From Oceanococcus atlanticus (lineage in GTDB: Bacteria; Pseudomonadota; Gammaproteobacteria; Nevskiales; Oceanococcaceae): a DNA stretch of 64,000 bases. The stretch's first letter is position 1. Each line of letters starts with the position of its first letter. A program made the position numbers and the translations under genes. Below the pieces are notes generated by a model that saw nothing but the letters and a program-made list of their open reading frames with translations, was not told the DNA's origin and did not search any database. This document shows, piece after piece, positions 1 through 8,696 of this stretch. Location of the stretch: NCBI RefSeq assembly GCF_002088235.1, contig NZ_AQQV01000001.1, positions 992,001 to 1,056,000 on the forward strand. Reading direction: 5' to 3'.

Positions 1-1203
1 CAGGTCTTCTCTGGTCGCATTCACAGCGCGGTCAAACATGATATGGCCGGGCGCCCATTCCGCTTTGCGACCGAGGTAGTTGAGTTCACGCCAGACACCT
101 TGGCTGCATTGGCCTGTCCATTTGACGAAAGCATCCCTGGTCTGTGTTCCCGCGCTGTTGGACATGATCACCCAAAAGTACGGTGTACCAAGGCCTGCGC
201 AGTTCCCGTTTCTGGGGTAGTAGTAGGCGGACAAGTTATCGAGGTCCGCGACCTGGAGGGCATCCTGAACGTAGTAACTGACCGACATCGCATCGGCCGT
301 GTGATCTCCCGTGCGCGAACGTGGCGCATACTGAAGCGCCTCCCCACCTACAGGAGAGAACCGGTCCGGCAGGTTCCAGCGTACGTTTTTGGTTGATTGG
401 AACCAACCGATACCCGTTCCACCACTGGCCGCGCCGGCGCTGAGCAAGTTGCTGACGTCGTCTTCTCCGAAGTTTGCATAGAAGCCGAAATCCTCAACCG
501 CTTCACGTAAAACGGAGGCATTGACGTGGACATTGTCGATCCATGCATCCGGCCCAAAGCCGTTGTACCCCAAGAACTGAATTCGGATACCCCAGATTTT
601 GTAATCGCTACCGAATTCCTGTTTCGCCCAACGGTGCGCATCGCCCCGCTTTGCGAACACTTGGCCATCGGTACTCGACCAATCCACCCAACTCTTGTTG
701 ACCAAATCAACCGCATTCCAACGACCTGCGGCACAACCAACACCGGCCTTGAGCGTGGTCCGAACGCGCGGCTGATCGCTGGCATTGCTGTTGATCAGTA
801 TTTCCGCGCGCACACTACCGCTCACACAGGCTCCTGCCGTCATCGGCAACAGATCAAACCCCATTTTTTCGAGCTTGCTGATCTGCAGATCGGACTGCGG
901 AAAGTAGCTGATCGACACATAGTCATTGCTTGCATCCACGGCACGCTGTGTCGCGTCATAATGCAAAGCGGAAAGAGAAAGCGCATTCGCCACCGGTGGC
1001 TGGCCCCAATACGCGTTGTAGGATTCGAAATAGCCGGTCGGAAGAATACCTTCTGCTGAATTGAGCACGGCCGCGGTTACGGGCTGCAACGCGTCCGAAA
1101 CAGGTTCCAGCAAATCGCCAAGCTCCCCAAGTTGAGCCTGGGCATTCCAACTTGCCACGCACAGCAAACCAGTGGCAGTCAGGCTGCCAAAAAAACGTCT
1201 CAT
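1..1203 (-). CDS. Secreted protein of unknown function, 3' end beyond window
   Basis: An open frame of 401 codons without a stop runs from an ATG at 1203 to the left edge, so the C-terminus is missing. The first 23 residues look like a Sec signal peptide (MRRFFGSL, hydrophobic core, ASWNAQA, probable cut after AQA). The mature part is rich in Trp, Tyr, Asn and Gly with few charged helices, for example WIDNVHVN near residue 220 and YFWVIMSN near 342, which suggests extracellular beta-sandwich modules, possibly glycan-binding. I do not recognise the family. It is divergent from the sulfotransferase and stands at the outer end of the polysaccharide locus. The reading frame was translated by hand across all twenty lines; the gene's reality is well supported, its role is not. 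Confidence 0.8.
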   Translation of the reverse strand, partial: MRRFFGSLTATGLLCVASWNAQAQLGELGDLLEPVSDALQPVTAAVLNSAEGILPTGYFESYNAYWGQPPVANALSLSALHYDATQRAVDASNDYVSISYFPQSDLQISKLEKMGFDLLPMTAGACVSGSVRAEILINSNASDQPRVRTTLKAGVGCAAGRWNAVDLVNKSWVDWSSTDGQVFAKRGDAHRWAKQEFGSDYKIWGIRIQFLGYNGFGPDAWIDNVHVNASVLREAVEDFGFYANFGEDDVSNLLSAGAASGGTGIGWFQSTKNVRWNLPDRFSPVGGEALQYAPRSRTGDHTADAMSVSYYVQDALQVADLDNLSAYYYPRNGNCAGLGTPYFWVIMSNSAGTQTRDAFVKWTGQCSQGVWRELNYLGRKAEWAPGHIMFDRAVNATREDL

Positions 1204-1477
1204 CAAAATAACCCCCAAAAAAGAATGGCATGCACGTTTCTCTACCCTTTGCGAGTTTGCCCAACCATATGCAAAGTGTGAGAAATCTAATTTAAACGCC
1301 CATCACATAGCGCGATGGAAGTCAATATATATCACAACTGTGACACTACACGGTCAGTTAAACCTTTTGGTTCCTATAAAGACCACACGCCCGGCACAGA
1401 GGCTTGATCAATATCGAAAACACTCAATTGATCGACTACGATGTTCAACCATCAACAAGCTGAATGGATGTAAAGAA
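1204..1477. other. AT-rich divergent intergenic region
   Basis: This 274-base gap separates the secreted protein (minus) from the sulfotransferase (plus). It is clearly more AT-rich than the flanks, with runs such as TCAATATATATC, and should contain both promoters. A short inverted repeat TCACA-AC-TGTGA lies at 1332-1343. I could not assign -35/-10 pairs with confidence. Confidence 0.5.
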
Positions 1478-2344
1478 GTGCCATCGCATGTACATCGCCC
1501 CGACTTCTTGATCATTGGCGCCCAGAAAGCTGGGACGACCTCAGCACACCACGCGCTTTGCACACATCCATCCATCTGGATGCCATCAATAAAAGAGCTG
1601 CACGCCTTTGATTCGGGCGCTACGCATCTAAGCCCACAAGAGTTGGAGCGCTATTTCAGCATCTTTAGCGAAGCCCCTGCCGGCTCAACCCGGGGAGAAG
1701 CAACGCCGAGTTACCTATATGCGCCGCACGCCGCCGCAAGCATTCACGCGGCTCTCGGCTCACAGGTCAAACTCATCGTGTTGCTCAGAAATCCGGCTAA
1801 ACGGGCCTACTCGCATTACCTTATGAATCTGCGAAAGGGCTACGAGAAAAAGAGCTTTGCAGACGCGCTGGAAGCCGAAGAGCGCCGTTTGGAACAGGGC
1901 ACGCAATCCATGCTGCGCTATTCCTACATATCGCGTGGGTACTATCACGAGCAAATTTCCCGCTATCTCGAGTATTTCGACCATTCGATGATGCGGATCT
2001 ACGTATTTGAGCAGGACATCATCCCGGCCTGGGAAAACGTGTGGACAGGTCTGTGCAGCTTTCTCGATTTACCGCATGACGCCACACCACCGCTGCAGCA
2101 ATCGAACAGCGCACGTCAGATTCGCTCTCCGTTGGTGAGCTGGGCTATGCGCCAACCTGTTCTTAAGCGAATGAAGAACAAAGTGATCTCTCGAAACGCC
2201 AATCTCAAATTGCGCCATGCGCTGAGTCAGCGTGCACCTGCCGCTGACCCCGAGATGATTGCGGCACTAAACGATCGGTATTTCAAGAACGACATTAAAA
2301 AACTTGAAACGCTGCTCAATCGTCCGCTCAACGCCTGGCGCTAA
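1478..2344 (+). CDS. PAPS-dependent sulfotransferase
   Basis: A 288-residue sulfotransferase that would move sulfate from PAPS to a hydroxyl of a glycan or other acceptor. The 5'-phosphosulfate loop IGAQKAGTTS is at residues 13-22 and the 3'-phosphate motif LRNPAKRAYSHY follows at about 103-114, the normal spacing for the Sulfotransfer_1 family. I chose the GTG at 1478, just after AAAGAAG, because the frame upstream (to 1172) is in the AT-rich divergent promoter region and overlaps the start of the opposite gene; this start gives the usual short N-terminal lead before the PAPS loop. It lies next to two acyltransferases and a methyltransferase-rich polysaccharide locus, so a surface glycan is the likely substrate. 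The exact start is uncertain. Confidence 0.85.
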   Translation: MPSHVHRPDFLIIGAQKAGTTSAHHALCTHPSIWMPSIKELHAFDSGATHLSPQELERYFSIFSEAPAGSTRGEATPSYLYAPHAAASIHAALGSQVKLIVLLRNPAKRAYSHYLMNLRKGYEKKSFADALEAEERRLEQGTQSMLRYSYISRGYYHEQISRYLEYFDHSMMRIYVFEQDIIPAWENVWTGLCSFLDLPHDATPPLQQSNSARQIRSPLVSWAMRQPVLKRMKNKVISRNANLKLRHALSQRAPAADPEMIAALNDRYFKNDIKKLETLLNRPLNAWR

Positions 2345-2372
2345 AAGACAACGTTCAGCTCAACGCGCTCAA

Positions 2373-3566
2373 TTACTTCTCCCCTGTAGAGAGCGGGTTG
2401 GCCTTTTCTGCGCTTTCACCAACCCCTGCCGTGTTGGGCATCCTGGGGGCAAAACGCCGCCCATACTTGATGCTCGGCAATTCAATTAGGCGATGGCACA
2501 AATCGGCAAGCAAAATAATCACTGGCAAATAGACCAGCGCAAGCAGCAGGGTGCCCAAAATTCGATGCCCGGTGAGATCATTCAGGGTTGGCAGCAAAGG
2601 CAAAAAAACGGCCAGGACAGGATAGTGCAAGAGGTAGCAAGGATAGGAGCGCTTGCCGAGATAATCGAGCACCCGATTGGAGAACAGCCGCCGGGTCTGA
2701 TCATGATTGATAATCATGCAGATGAGCAGGAACAGGAACAGATTGACCACGGTATAACCCCAAATTGCTTGCCAACCGTGGGGCATATACAAAGGCCAAC
2801 CCAAAGACAGGTACGGCCCACCTTCAAACATCGGCATGATGCCAATCCCATTCACCGCAACACCAAGCACAAACGCCGCAGCCGCATAGAGCAGCAAATG
2901 CACAGGCCTTGGACTCAGAGTTGTGAAATTGATCAAGGCGCCAATCGCGAAGGCATCCAGATAAGACCACGTTAATACATACATGGCGAGAGGCCGCCAC
3001 GGCTGCGCGTCAGGGGCAATATCAAACGGCCAATTCAGCCAGGTCAACGCACGCAGAACCACACTTAAACCCACCAGCCCAATCAGTAGCCGTCGCAAAT
3101 TGACCGCGCTGAACCAGTACAAAACAAAGGGCCAAACTAAATAGAACTGCTCCTCCACCGACATCGACCACAGATGATCAAACTGGAAAGAGTGCACCCT
3201 GTCCGCACGAAGCGTAAAAAAGTTATACAGATAGGCGAAGCCGTAGAGTAGATGCTCACGCTGTGGCTCATTCATCTCGGTGATCACCAACATCACCGCC
3301 AAGTAGCCGTAATACAACGGCAAAATTCGCCACAATCGTCGAATATAGAAGCGTTTAAGGTAGCTTCCGAAGGTCGGCGCTCGATCCCTGTCCATAAGCA
3401 GAACACGGGTAATCAAAAAGCCTGACAGGACAAAAAAGCTCTGCATCCCCACCCAACCGATATTGAGCAGGTACAGGTGCGCAATCACCACCATCAGCAA
3501 GGCGATTCCGCGCAAGCCATCCAACCCCTCAATATGAGCCTGACGCGCAGCTCCGCTTATAGACAT
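2373..3566 (-). CDS. OafA/YrhL-type acyltransferase (family 3)
   Basis: A 397-residue integral membrane acyltransferase of the AT3 family, which O-acylates (usually O-acetylates) surface sugars. The signature LDGLRGIALLMVVIAH at about residues 15-30 has the conserved Arg and His; a second motif WSMSVEEQFYLVWP occurs near 135, and around ten hydrophobic segments follow. There is no C-terminal SGNH domain. It converges with the sulfotransferase and is followed upstream by a second AT3 gene on the same strand. Donor and sugar position cannot be read from the sequence. Confidence 0.9.
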   Translation of the reverse strand: MSISGAARQAHIEGLDGLRGIALLMVVIAHLYLLNIGWVGMQSFFVLSGFLITRVLLMDRDRAPTFGSYLKRFYIRRLWRILPLYYGYLAVMLVITEMNEPQREHLLYGFAYLYNFFTLRADRVHSFQFDHLWSMSVEEQFYLVWPFVLYWFSAVNLRRLLIGLVGLSVVLRALTWLNWPFDIAPDAQPWRPLAMYVLTWSYLDAFAIGALINFTTLSPRPVHLLLYAAAAFVLGVAVNGIGIMPMFEGGPYLSLGWPLYMPHGWQAIWGYTVVNLFLFLLICMIINHDQTRRLFSNRVLDYLGKRSYPCYLLHYPVLAVFLPLLPTLNDLTGHRILGTLLLALVYLPVIILLADLCHRLIELPSIKYGRRFAPRMPNTAGVGESAEKANPLSTGEK

Positions 3567-3704
3567 CCCCGTCCCCTGTCATCATTCTTGCGAGGGTTAA
3601 GCCAAGCCGCTCTGGCCGCCCCTGTTGTCTGAACAGTTTGCGGTGAGCTCATGGGGCGGTCAAGGCTTTTAAATCAGTCCTTTACACCACAACACCGCAC
3701 CCGT

Positions 3705-4886
3705 TCACGCGCGATCCATGCTCGAAAAATGGCGTTTGAGCTTGAGAAAACGAACTTCGAATAAATGATAGCTGAGCGCTGCAAGAGCCAAGGTTAATAA
3801 GATCGTGGCCAACCCTGACAGCAGGCTTGCCAGGTTGTAGCCCAGCACAGCCTTGAACGCCCCTAGCACTGGAACTTGAAAAAACTCGATGACGGCTATG
3901 TGGATTAAATACATCCCGTATGAGTATCGTCCCAGCGTTGTTAATGCCCGGTTGTGCAGCCACCAGGGCCTGAAATCACGGGTTACGATCAGATAGAGCC
4001 CCGCAGCGAACAGCACCGCAGCGGCGCTGGTAATCAGCGCAATGTTCAAACCGCCAGACAGACGCAGACCACCGTTGCTCAAGGCCAAAACAGCGAGCAT
4101 TGCTAAAGCGGCGCACCCCAAAAACACCGCCGAGCTTGAACGTGGCGGTCTATCGCGCTGCACCAAGCAGGCAATCAATCCGCCAGCTGCTAGCGCGTCC
4201 ATGCGTGCAGGCATGAACACATAGCCGGCCAGCGGCCAGTCGTGAAAAAGCAGCAAAGCCACTTTGACCATCCAGGCCAGCCCAATCAGGGTCAAACACG
4301 CATGTGCGAGCCGTCGCGCGGGTAACAACGCAACAACCACAGGCCAAAACAAGTAGAAGTGTTCCTCAATCGCCAAAGACCACAGGTGATCAAGTCCACG
4401 CCATGGCGTACCACTACCAAGCACCAACATATGGATATTCTGCAGGTACAAGGCGCTGGACAAGGCCCAACCGCGCAGCACATCACCATCGACACCTGAA
4501 ACCGCATACGGCAACAACGCAAACGCGAGAATCAAATACAAGTAATAAGCGGGGAAGATGCGCAGTGCACGACGGGCATAAAAATTAACGAAATAACCAC
4601 TGTGCTCACGCGTGGATATCAGAATCGAGGTAATCAAATAGCCCGATAGAACGAAGAACAAATCAACGCCCAACCAACCAGCCCGAGCAAATTCGTTGAC
4701 CACCATGAGTACCTTGGAACCACCCGACTCAAAAGCCAGGCAGTGCACCATCAGCACCAGAAGGATGGCCCAACCCCGCACACTATCTAGAACGGGATTG
4801 TGAACAATCCCCCCCTCCGATCCGCTCATTCGATCTCCAGCAAACTCTACCCAGCCCGATACCTGCGACCTCGATGACAGGGACAT
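3705..4886 (-). CDS. Second OafA/YrhL-type acyltransferase (family 3)
   Basis: A 393-residue AT3 membrane acyltransferase. It has LDSVRGWAILLVLMVH near residue 33, a VDLFFVLSGYLITS segment, WSLAIEEHFYLFWP near 168, and about ten transmembrane helices. Its first 30 residues are polar and Ser/Gly-rich, so a later start is possible. It is a homologue of the neighbouring AT3 protein but clearly divergent, so the two probably modify different positions or sugars of the same glycan. No SGNH extension is present. Confidence 0.9.
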   Translation of the reverse strand: MSLSSRSQVSGWVEFAGDRMSGSEGGIVHNPVLDSVRGWAILLVLMVHCLAFESGGSKVLMVVNEFARAGWLGVDLFFVLSGYLITSILISTREHSGYFVNFYARRALRIFPAYYLYLILAFALLPYAVSGVDGDVLRGWALSSALYLQNIHMLVLGSGTPWRGLDHLWSLAIEEHFYLFWPVVVALLPARRLAHACLTLIGLAWMVKVALLLFHDWPLAGYVFMPARMDALAAGGLIACLVQRDRPPRSSSAVFLGCAALAMLAVLALSNGGLRLSGGLNIALITSAAAVLFAAGLYLIVTRDFRPWWLHNRALTTLGRYSYGMYLIHIAVIEFFQVPVLGAFKAVLGYNLASLLSGLATILLTLALAALSYHLFEVRFLKLKRHFSSMDRA

Positions 4887-4990
4887 TCACAGTCGTTTAT
4901 GTGCTGGCTATAGTAACCAAGCTGTCACCGCCAAATGTGATCCATGCGCAGCCGTGCTGATCCAAAAAACTCAAGGTAGAAAAGCAGACA

Positions 4991-5857
4991 ATGAGCACTC
5001 ATAAACGCATCGCACGCGCCATCATACCCAGAGCCCTTCGCTCATTCCTCAAACGACTTGCCATCCAAACCGGCCTGATGGAGGATCCCGCACGCATGGA
5101 TGCGCCCCTGGAGTATCCATTCCTGGGGCCGATGCAAGCCCCGACCCTTCGCCCCAACTACCGTTGGGGAATCCTCGCAGCTGCGCGCATGGCTCAGTCC
5201 TTGGGGTTACCCGCGATTTCGGTGGTCGAATTTGGCGTTGCTGGCGGCAACGGCTTGGTCGAGATGGAATCTTTGGCGCGGGAAGCCGCTCAGCGTTCCG
5301 GCGTGCGCATCGACGTTTACGGCTTTGACACCGGTACCGGCCTGCCTAAACCCGTCGACTATCGCGACCTGCCGCAAATGTGGCGCGAGGGCTTTTACGG
5401 CATGGATGTCGACGCCCTTAAAGCCCGCCTGTCGTCAGCCCAACTGCTGTTGGGCGAAGTCAGCGACACCGTACCGGAATTCATAAAGAGCGCTCCAGCG
5501 CCAATCGGCTTCATTGCCTTCGACATGGACCTCTACTCATCAACGGTTGCGGCCTTTCAATTGTTTGAAGACGCTCTCGAATTGGTGCTTCCGCGCGTGG
5601 TGTGTTACTTCGATGACATCATCGGATTCTCGCACTCAGACTTTACCGGCGAGCGCTTAGCGATCAGCGAATTCAATCAACGTCACGCCAAACGCAAGCT
5701 GTCAAAAATGTATGGCTTGCAGAAATTCTTGAAGCGCACTGATCCATGGCTCGACATGATGTACTTGTTTCACGCGTTCGAGCACCCGCTCTATGGCGAG
5801 CCGGATGGCTGGCACACGCTCAGTGAACTACCACTGGTCGACAGCTCCAGCCGTTAG
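4991..5857 (+). CDS. Class I SAM methyltransferase, TylF-like
   Basis: A 288-residue protein with a Rossmann SAM-binding motif VVEFGVAGGNGL at about residues 78-89 and a second strand FIAFDMDLYSST near 178, which matches the metal/acceptor-binding region of TylF/macrocin-type O-methyltransferases; CYFDDIIGF follows. It is probably an O-methyltransferase acting on a sugar of the surface glycan. It stands alone on the plus strand between minus-strand genes, starts 104 bases from the divergent acyltransferase, and its 3' end overlaps the next minus-strand methyltransferase by 4 bases. The acceptor is unknown. Confidence 0.75.
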   Translation: MSTHKRIARAIIPRALRSFLKRLAIQTGLMEDPARMDAPLEYPFLGPMQAPTLRPNYRWGILAAARMAQSLGLPAISVVEFGVAGGNGLVEMESLAREAAQRSGVRIDVYGFDTGTGLPKPVDYRDLPQMWREGFYGMDVDALKARLSSAQLLLGEVSDTVPEFIKSAPAPIGFIAFDMDLYSSTVAAFQLFEDALELVLPRVVCYFDDIIGFSHSDFTGERLAISEFNQRHAKRKLSKMYGLQKFLKRTDPWLDMMYLFHAFEHPLYGEPDGWHTLSELPLVDSSSR

Positions 5858-6558
5858 GATGGTTTAGTCGCTCGCACCACGAAAATCATGGCGTCACGCG
5901 CGCGCCCCGAGTCCTTGTGCAGACGGTCAGTCCAGCCAATCAAAAGCTGACATAAGCCACACAGCGGCTTGCTGAGCCAGGTTGGCAACCGGGTCCGCAC
6001 GGCATCCTGAAAAAGCTGAATCGACATTGGCAACAGGCCCATGACGCCGCGCACTTCATTGACCTCAAATCCCTGTTCGGCAACGGTGGCGCGCAGGCCA
6101 TCTGCGGTCCAGCGCCACAAGTCCAGTGGGGAGGGGTGGTAGACCCATACACCGTGGGTTGAAAGCACCAGGGAACCGCCGGGCTTGAGCACACGCCATG
6201 CTTCGGCCAAGTACTTGGCCGGACTCGGCACATGCTCCAGAACCTGGGCAGAGAGCACGATGTCATAACGCTGCTGGTCCAAGGGAATTTCACCGTGTTC
6301 ATTCAACACGATATCGGCATGTGTATTCCCCGGCATGTCTGCGGCAACGTAGTTTAAATCACACGCTTGAACCACCCCTTGATAGGCTCGATTGCCACAT
6401 CCGTAGTCCAACACAGGCGCGCCTGACCCGGCCTTACAGGCGGTTAAAGCCTGAACCAGAGCAGCGCGCAGTTTGAAGATCGCCTGACGGTTCCAATACC
6501 ACCAGGCAATCGACTCCTCAGCCGCATCCATTTCGGTGAAATCTTGCGCCGATGTCAT
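5854..6558 (-). CDS. Class I SAM methyltransferase (Methyltransf_11 type), paralogue 1
   Basis: A 234-residue methyltransferase. Motif I is VLDYGCGN at residues 49-56; motif II region SAQVLEHVPSPAKYL and post-motif WRVLKPGGSLVLSTHG follow in normal order. I chose the ATG at 6558, preceded by GAGAG, rather than a TTG at 6594 that would overlap the glycosyltransferase. It shares with the protein at 10552-11295 the unusual stretch STHG-x-x-V-x-HP-x-P-x-D-x-WRWT-x-x-GL, so the two are paralogues from a duplication within the locus. Acceptor unknown, probably a nucleotide sugar or glycan residue. Confidence 0.8.
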   Translation of the reverse strand: MTSAQDFTEMDAAEESIAWWYWNRQAIFKLRAALVQALTACKAGSGAPVLDYGCGNRAYQGVVQACDLNYVAADMPGNTHADIVLNEHGEIPLDQQRYDIVLSAQVLEHVPSPAKYLAEAWRVLKPGGSLVLSTHGVWVYHPSPLDLWRWTADGLRATVAEQGFEVNEVRGVMGLLPMSIQLFQDAVRTRLPTWLSKPLCGLCQLLIGWTDRLHKDSGRARDAMIFVVRATKPS

Positions 6559-6568
6559 GCCTGTACTC

Positions 6569-7522
6569 TCAATATTGGGTGGGCTTACGCTCAATTTGCG
6601 GCTGCGGAAAATGCTGTGCGTACCAATGATATAAACGGTATGGAAAATGCCGCAGAATGATGTTGCGCCAGAATTTGTTCTCTACTTTGGCCGCTCGCCA
6701 GGGTGTTTGACGTACGTGTGACCAATACAAACTGCGCAGCGGATGCCCGCAGGCGTCCATCCAGGGTTTTAGCAAACCGGAAAAATGCACGATGGACGGC
6801 TCGCGCCTTGCGTAACGCACGGTGTCGCGATCGAACGGCAACTGCGCCGCACGTAAATCAAACATTACGCTCTGGACATTGAACTGCGGCGGCAGACTCA
6901 ACCATCGACCTTTAAGCACCGCATTCAGTACGTCCTGATCTGGATACAGAAAACCCTCGTGGTGCTCATCGGCAAACTTCAACAGATCAGCGCACAGCCC
7001 TTGGGCCCGCATCACTTCGAGATCCATCAACAAAACGCCGGAATTGAAATAGCGCTGTACTTGGTGAATACCTAGCGACGCCAATCGCTCAAGAGATTGG
7101 TGCGGGTAAAGGGGATTGACTACAGCCGCCACCCAGTGGCCATTCAGATCAAGCTTTACAAGCTCATCCAACGGCCTGCACACAATGGTGTCGCTGTCCA
7201 AATAGAGTACCCGCTTAACCTCAGGTAACAGCTCGGGCAGCAACATGCGCATCCATGCATGTGTGCCGAAAAATGGGTGTGGTTTAAGCCGCGCAAACTG
7301 CTGTGGAGGTACTGTGACCACATGGAACTGCCCGCCCATGGCCTCGACCATACCGCGCAGATCGTCCAGCCTGGGGGCAGCAACGTCGCTGCGCACCAAG
7401 TGCACACGTACACCACGCGGATGTTGCTGCAGCAATGAGTGCAACGTCGCCGCAGCGTGCTGCAGGTACTGTGGATCTGCAGCCAATGCCACATCGAACT
7501 GCGTATGACCACTTGGGTTCAT
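6569..7522 (-). CDS. Glycosyltransferase family 8
   Basis: A 317-residue GT8 retaining glycosyltransferase. The metal-binding DSD sits in VLYLDSDTIV at residues 109-111, with the NSGVLLMDL motif near 161, the YPDQDVLN motif near 193 and HFSGLLKPW near 248, all in the order seen in LgtC/WaaJ-type enzymes that transfer galactose or glucose from the UDP-sugar. It acts in the cytoplasm on the growing glycan. It is read in the same direction as the downstream methyltransferase, 10 bases away, and probably shares its transcript. It is one of only two recognisable glycosyltransferases here. Confidence 0.9.
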   Translation of the reverse strand: MNPSGHTQFDVALAADPQYLQHAAATLHSLLQQHPRGVRVHLVRSDVAAPRLDDLRGMVEAMGGQFHVVTVPPQQFARLKPHPFFGTHAWMRMLLPELLPEVKRVLYLDSDTIVCRPLDELVKLDLNGHWVAAVVNPLYPHQSLERLASLGIHQVQRYFNSGVLLMDLEVMRAQGLCADLLKFADEHHEGFLYPDQDVLNAVLKGRWLSLPPQFNVQSVMFDLRAAQLPFDRDTVRYARREPSIVHFSGLLKPWMDACGHPLRSLYWSHVRQTPWRAAKVENKFWRNIILRHFPYRLYHWYAQHFPQPQIERKPTQY

Positions 7523-7643
7523 AAGGCCACTAAAACCATTTTTCCTGAAGAATAAGCCAACTCATGGCCCCGAAATCCAGCGATAGTGGCACACTATAAA
7601 CTTGCGAGGAGCCGCAGCGCACCAATCAAAAAGAAGCCACAGA

Positions 7644-8681
7644 ATGACACCTGCACCGAACCGACTCAAACGCCTGGTCCGGCGTGCTTTCGCCAAAGCG
7701 GGCTTACGAATTTCCCGCATCGACCAGCAATCTGAAGCAGAGACAGCACGCCTCAAGGCGGCCAGCTTCAACGCGGAGCACCCGCTACCAGAAGGCACAG
7801 CCGATTATCTGAGGCACGACAATCCGCGGCTGATGGCCTTACGCGAGCGTTACAACGCACTCACCGTCGACGCTGCCGTGCACTCGTTGTGGAACCCACA
7901 ACGCATGGACCGCCAACTCGAGCTGTCTCATTTTCGCGGCGACAATGTTTACGTCTGGCAACTGCGTAATGTGCGCGAGCAGGCGCGCCTTAAGTACTAC
8001 CTGTTCATGACTTACGCTCAGGGTATCGACGACTTGGGCCTGCTCGGCAGCCTGACCGAAGACGGCCTGTTTGGCTGCTGGACGTTCGATTACCCGAATC
8101 ACCCCACAATCAGTCGTGACCTGCTCGATTCCGTTAACGAAATCAATTTTCTGAACCGGCACTTGAATCTGAAACAACGCGACAGCTTCCGGGTGCTCGA
8201 CATCGGCGCAGGCTATGGTCGCCTACCCCACCGCATGTTGCAGGCCTTGCCCAACATTGATCATTACTACTGCACTGATGCGGTCGCTGAGTCGACCTTT
8301 CTCAGCGAGTTTTACCTGAAGTTTCGCGGCTGCGCGGACAAGACCACGGTCCTGCCACTGGACGAGTTCATCACTGCGGCACCCGATCTGGATATCGATT
8401 TGGCCATCAATATCCACAGTTTTTCAGAGATGAGTATCGCCGCGATCAACTGGTGGTTTGCCCGCCTCGCTGAAATGCGCCCCAAACACCTGTTCATTAT
8501 TCCTAACGATCAAGACCGCCTCCTCAGCGCCGAAAGCGACGGAAGCCGGGTCGAGTTCTCTGACCGCATCGCCGCCAGCGGCTACAAACTCATCGCCAAC
8601 GAACCGATTTACCGCGACCCCTGCATACAGGAACTGATCGGCGTGGATGACCACTTCTTACTTTACAAACGGGTGGACTAA
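7644..8681 (+). CDS. Putative sugar O-methyltransferase
   Basis: A 345-residue protein resembling the putative sugar O-methyltransferase family found in polysaccharide clusters. The N-terminal half is helical (residues 1-180); the SAM motif RVLDIGAGYGRLPHRML is at about 183-199, followed by YYCTDAV and a C-terminal DHFLLYKRV. I chose the ATG at 7644, after GAAG, over a TTG at 7602. It stands alone on the plus strand, divergent from the GT8 gene and convergent with the STELLO-type gene. Function is inferred from family and context only. Confidence 0.75.
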   Translation: MTPAPNRLKRLVRRAFAKAGLRISRIDQQSEAETARLKAASFNAEHPLPEGTADYLRHDNPRLMALRERYNALTVDAAVHSLWNPQRMDRQLELSHFRGDNVYVWQLRNVREQARLKYYLFMTYAQGIDDLGLLGSLTEDGLFGCWTFDYPNHPTISRDLLDSVNEINFLNRHLNLKQRDSFRVLDIGAGYGRLPHRMLQALPNIDHYYCTDAVAESTFLSEFYLKFRGCADKTTVLPLDEFITAAPDLDIDLAINIHSFSEMSIAAINWWFARLAEMRPKHLFIIPNDQDRLLSAESDGSRVEFSDRIAASGYKLIANEPIYRDPCIQELIGVDDHFLLYKRVD

Positions 8682-8696
8682 GCAAGGCCGGACGGA

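Noticed and set aside
1332-1343. TCACA-AC-TGTGA inverted repeat as a CRP site
   Set aside because: The half-sites are in the reverse order and with the wrong spacing for TGTGA-N6-TCACA; arms of only 5 bp occur often by chance.
1172-1477. In-frame extension of the sulfotransferase by 102 codons
   Set aside because: It crosses the AT-rich divergent promoter region and overlaps the start of the opposite secreted-protein gene; composition is not coding-like and the family begins a few residues before the PAPS loop.
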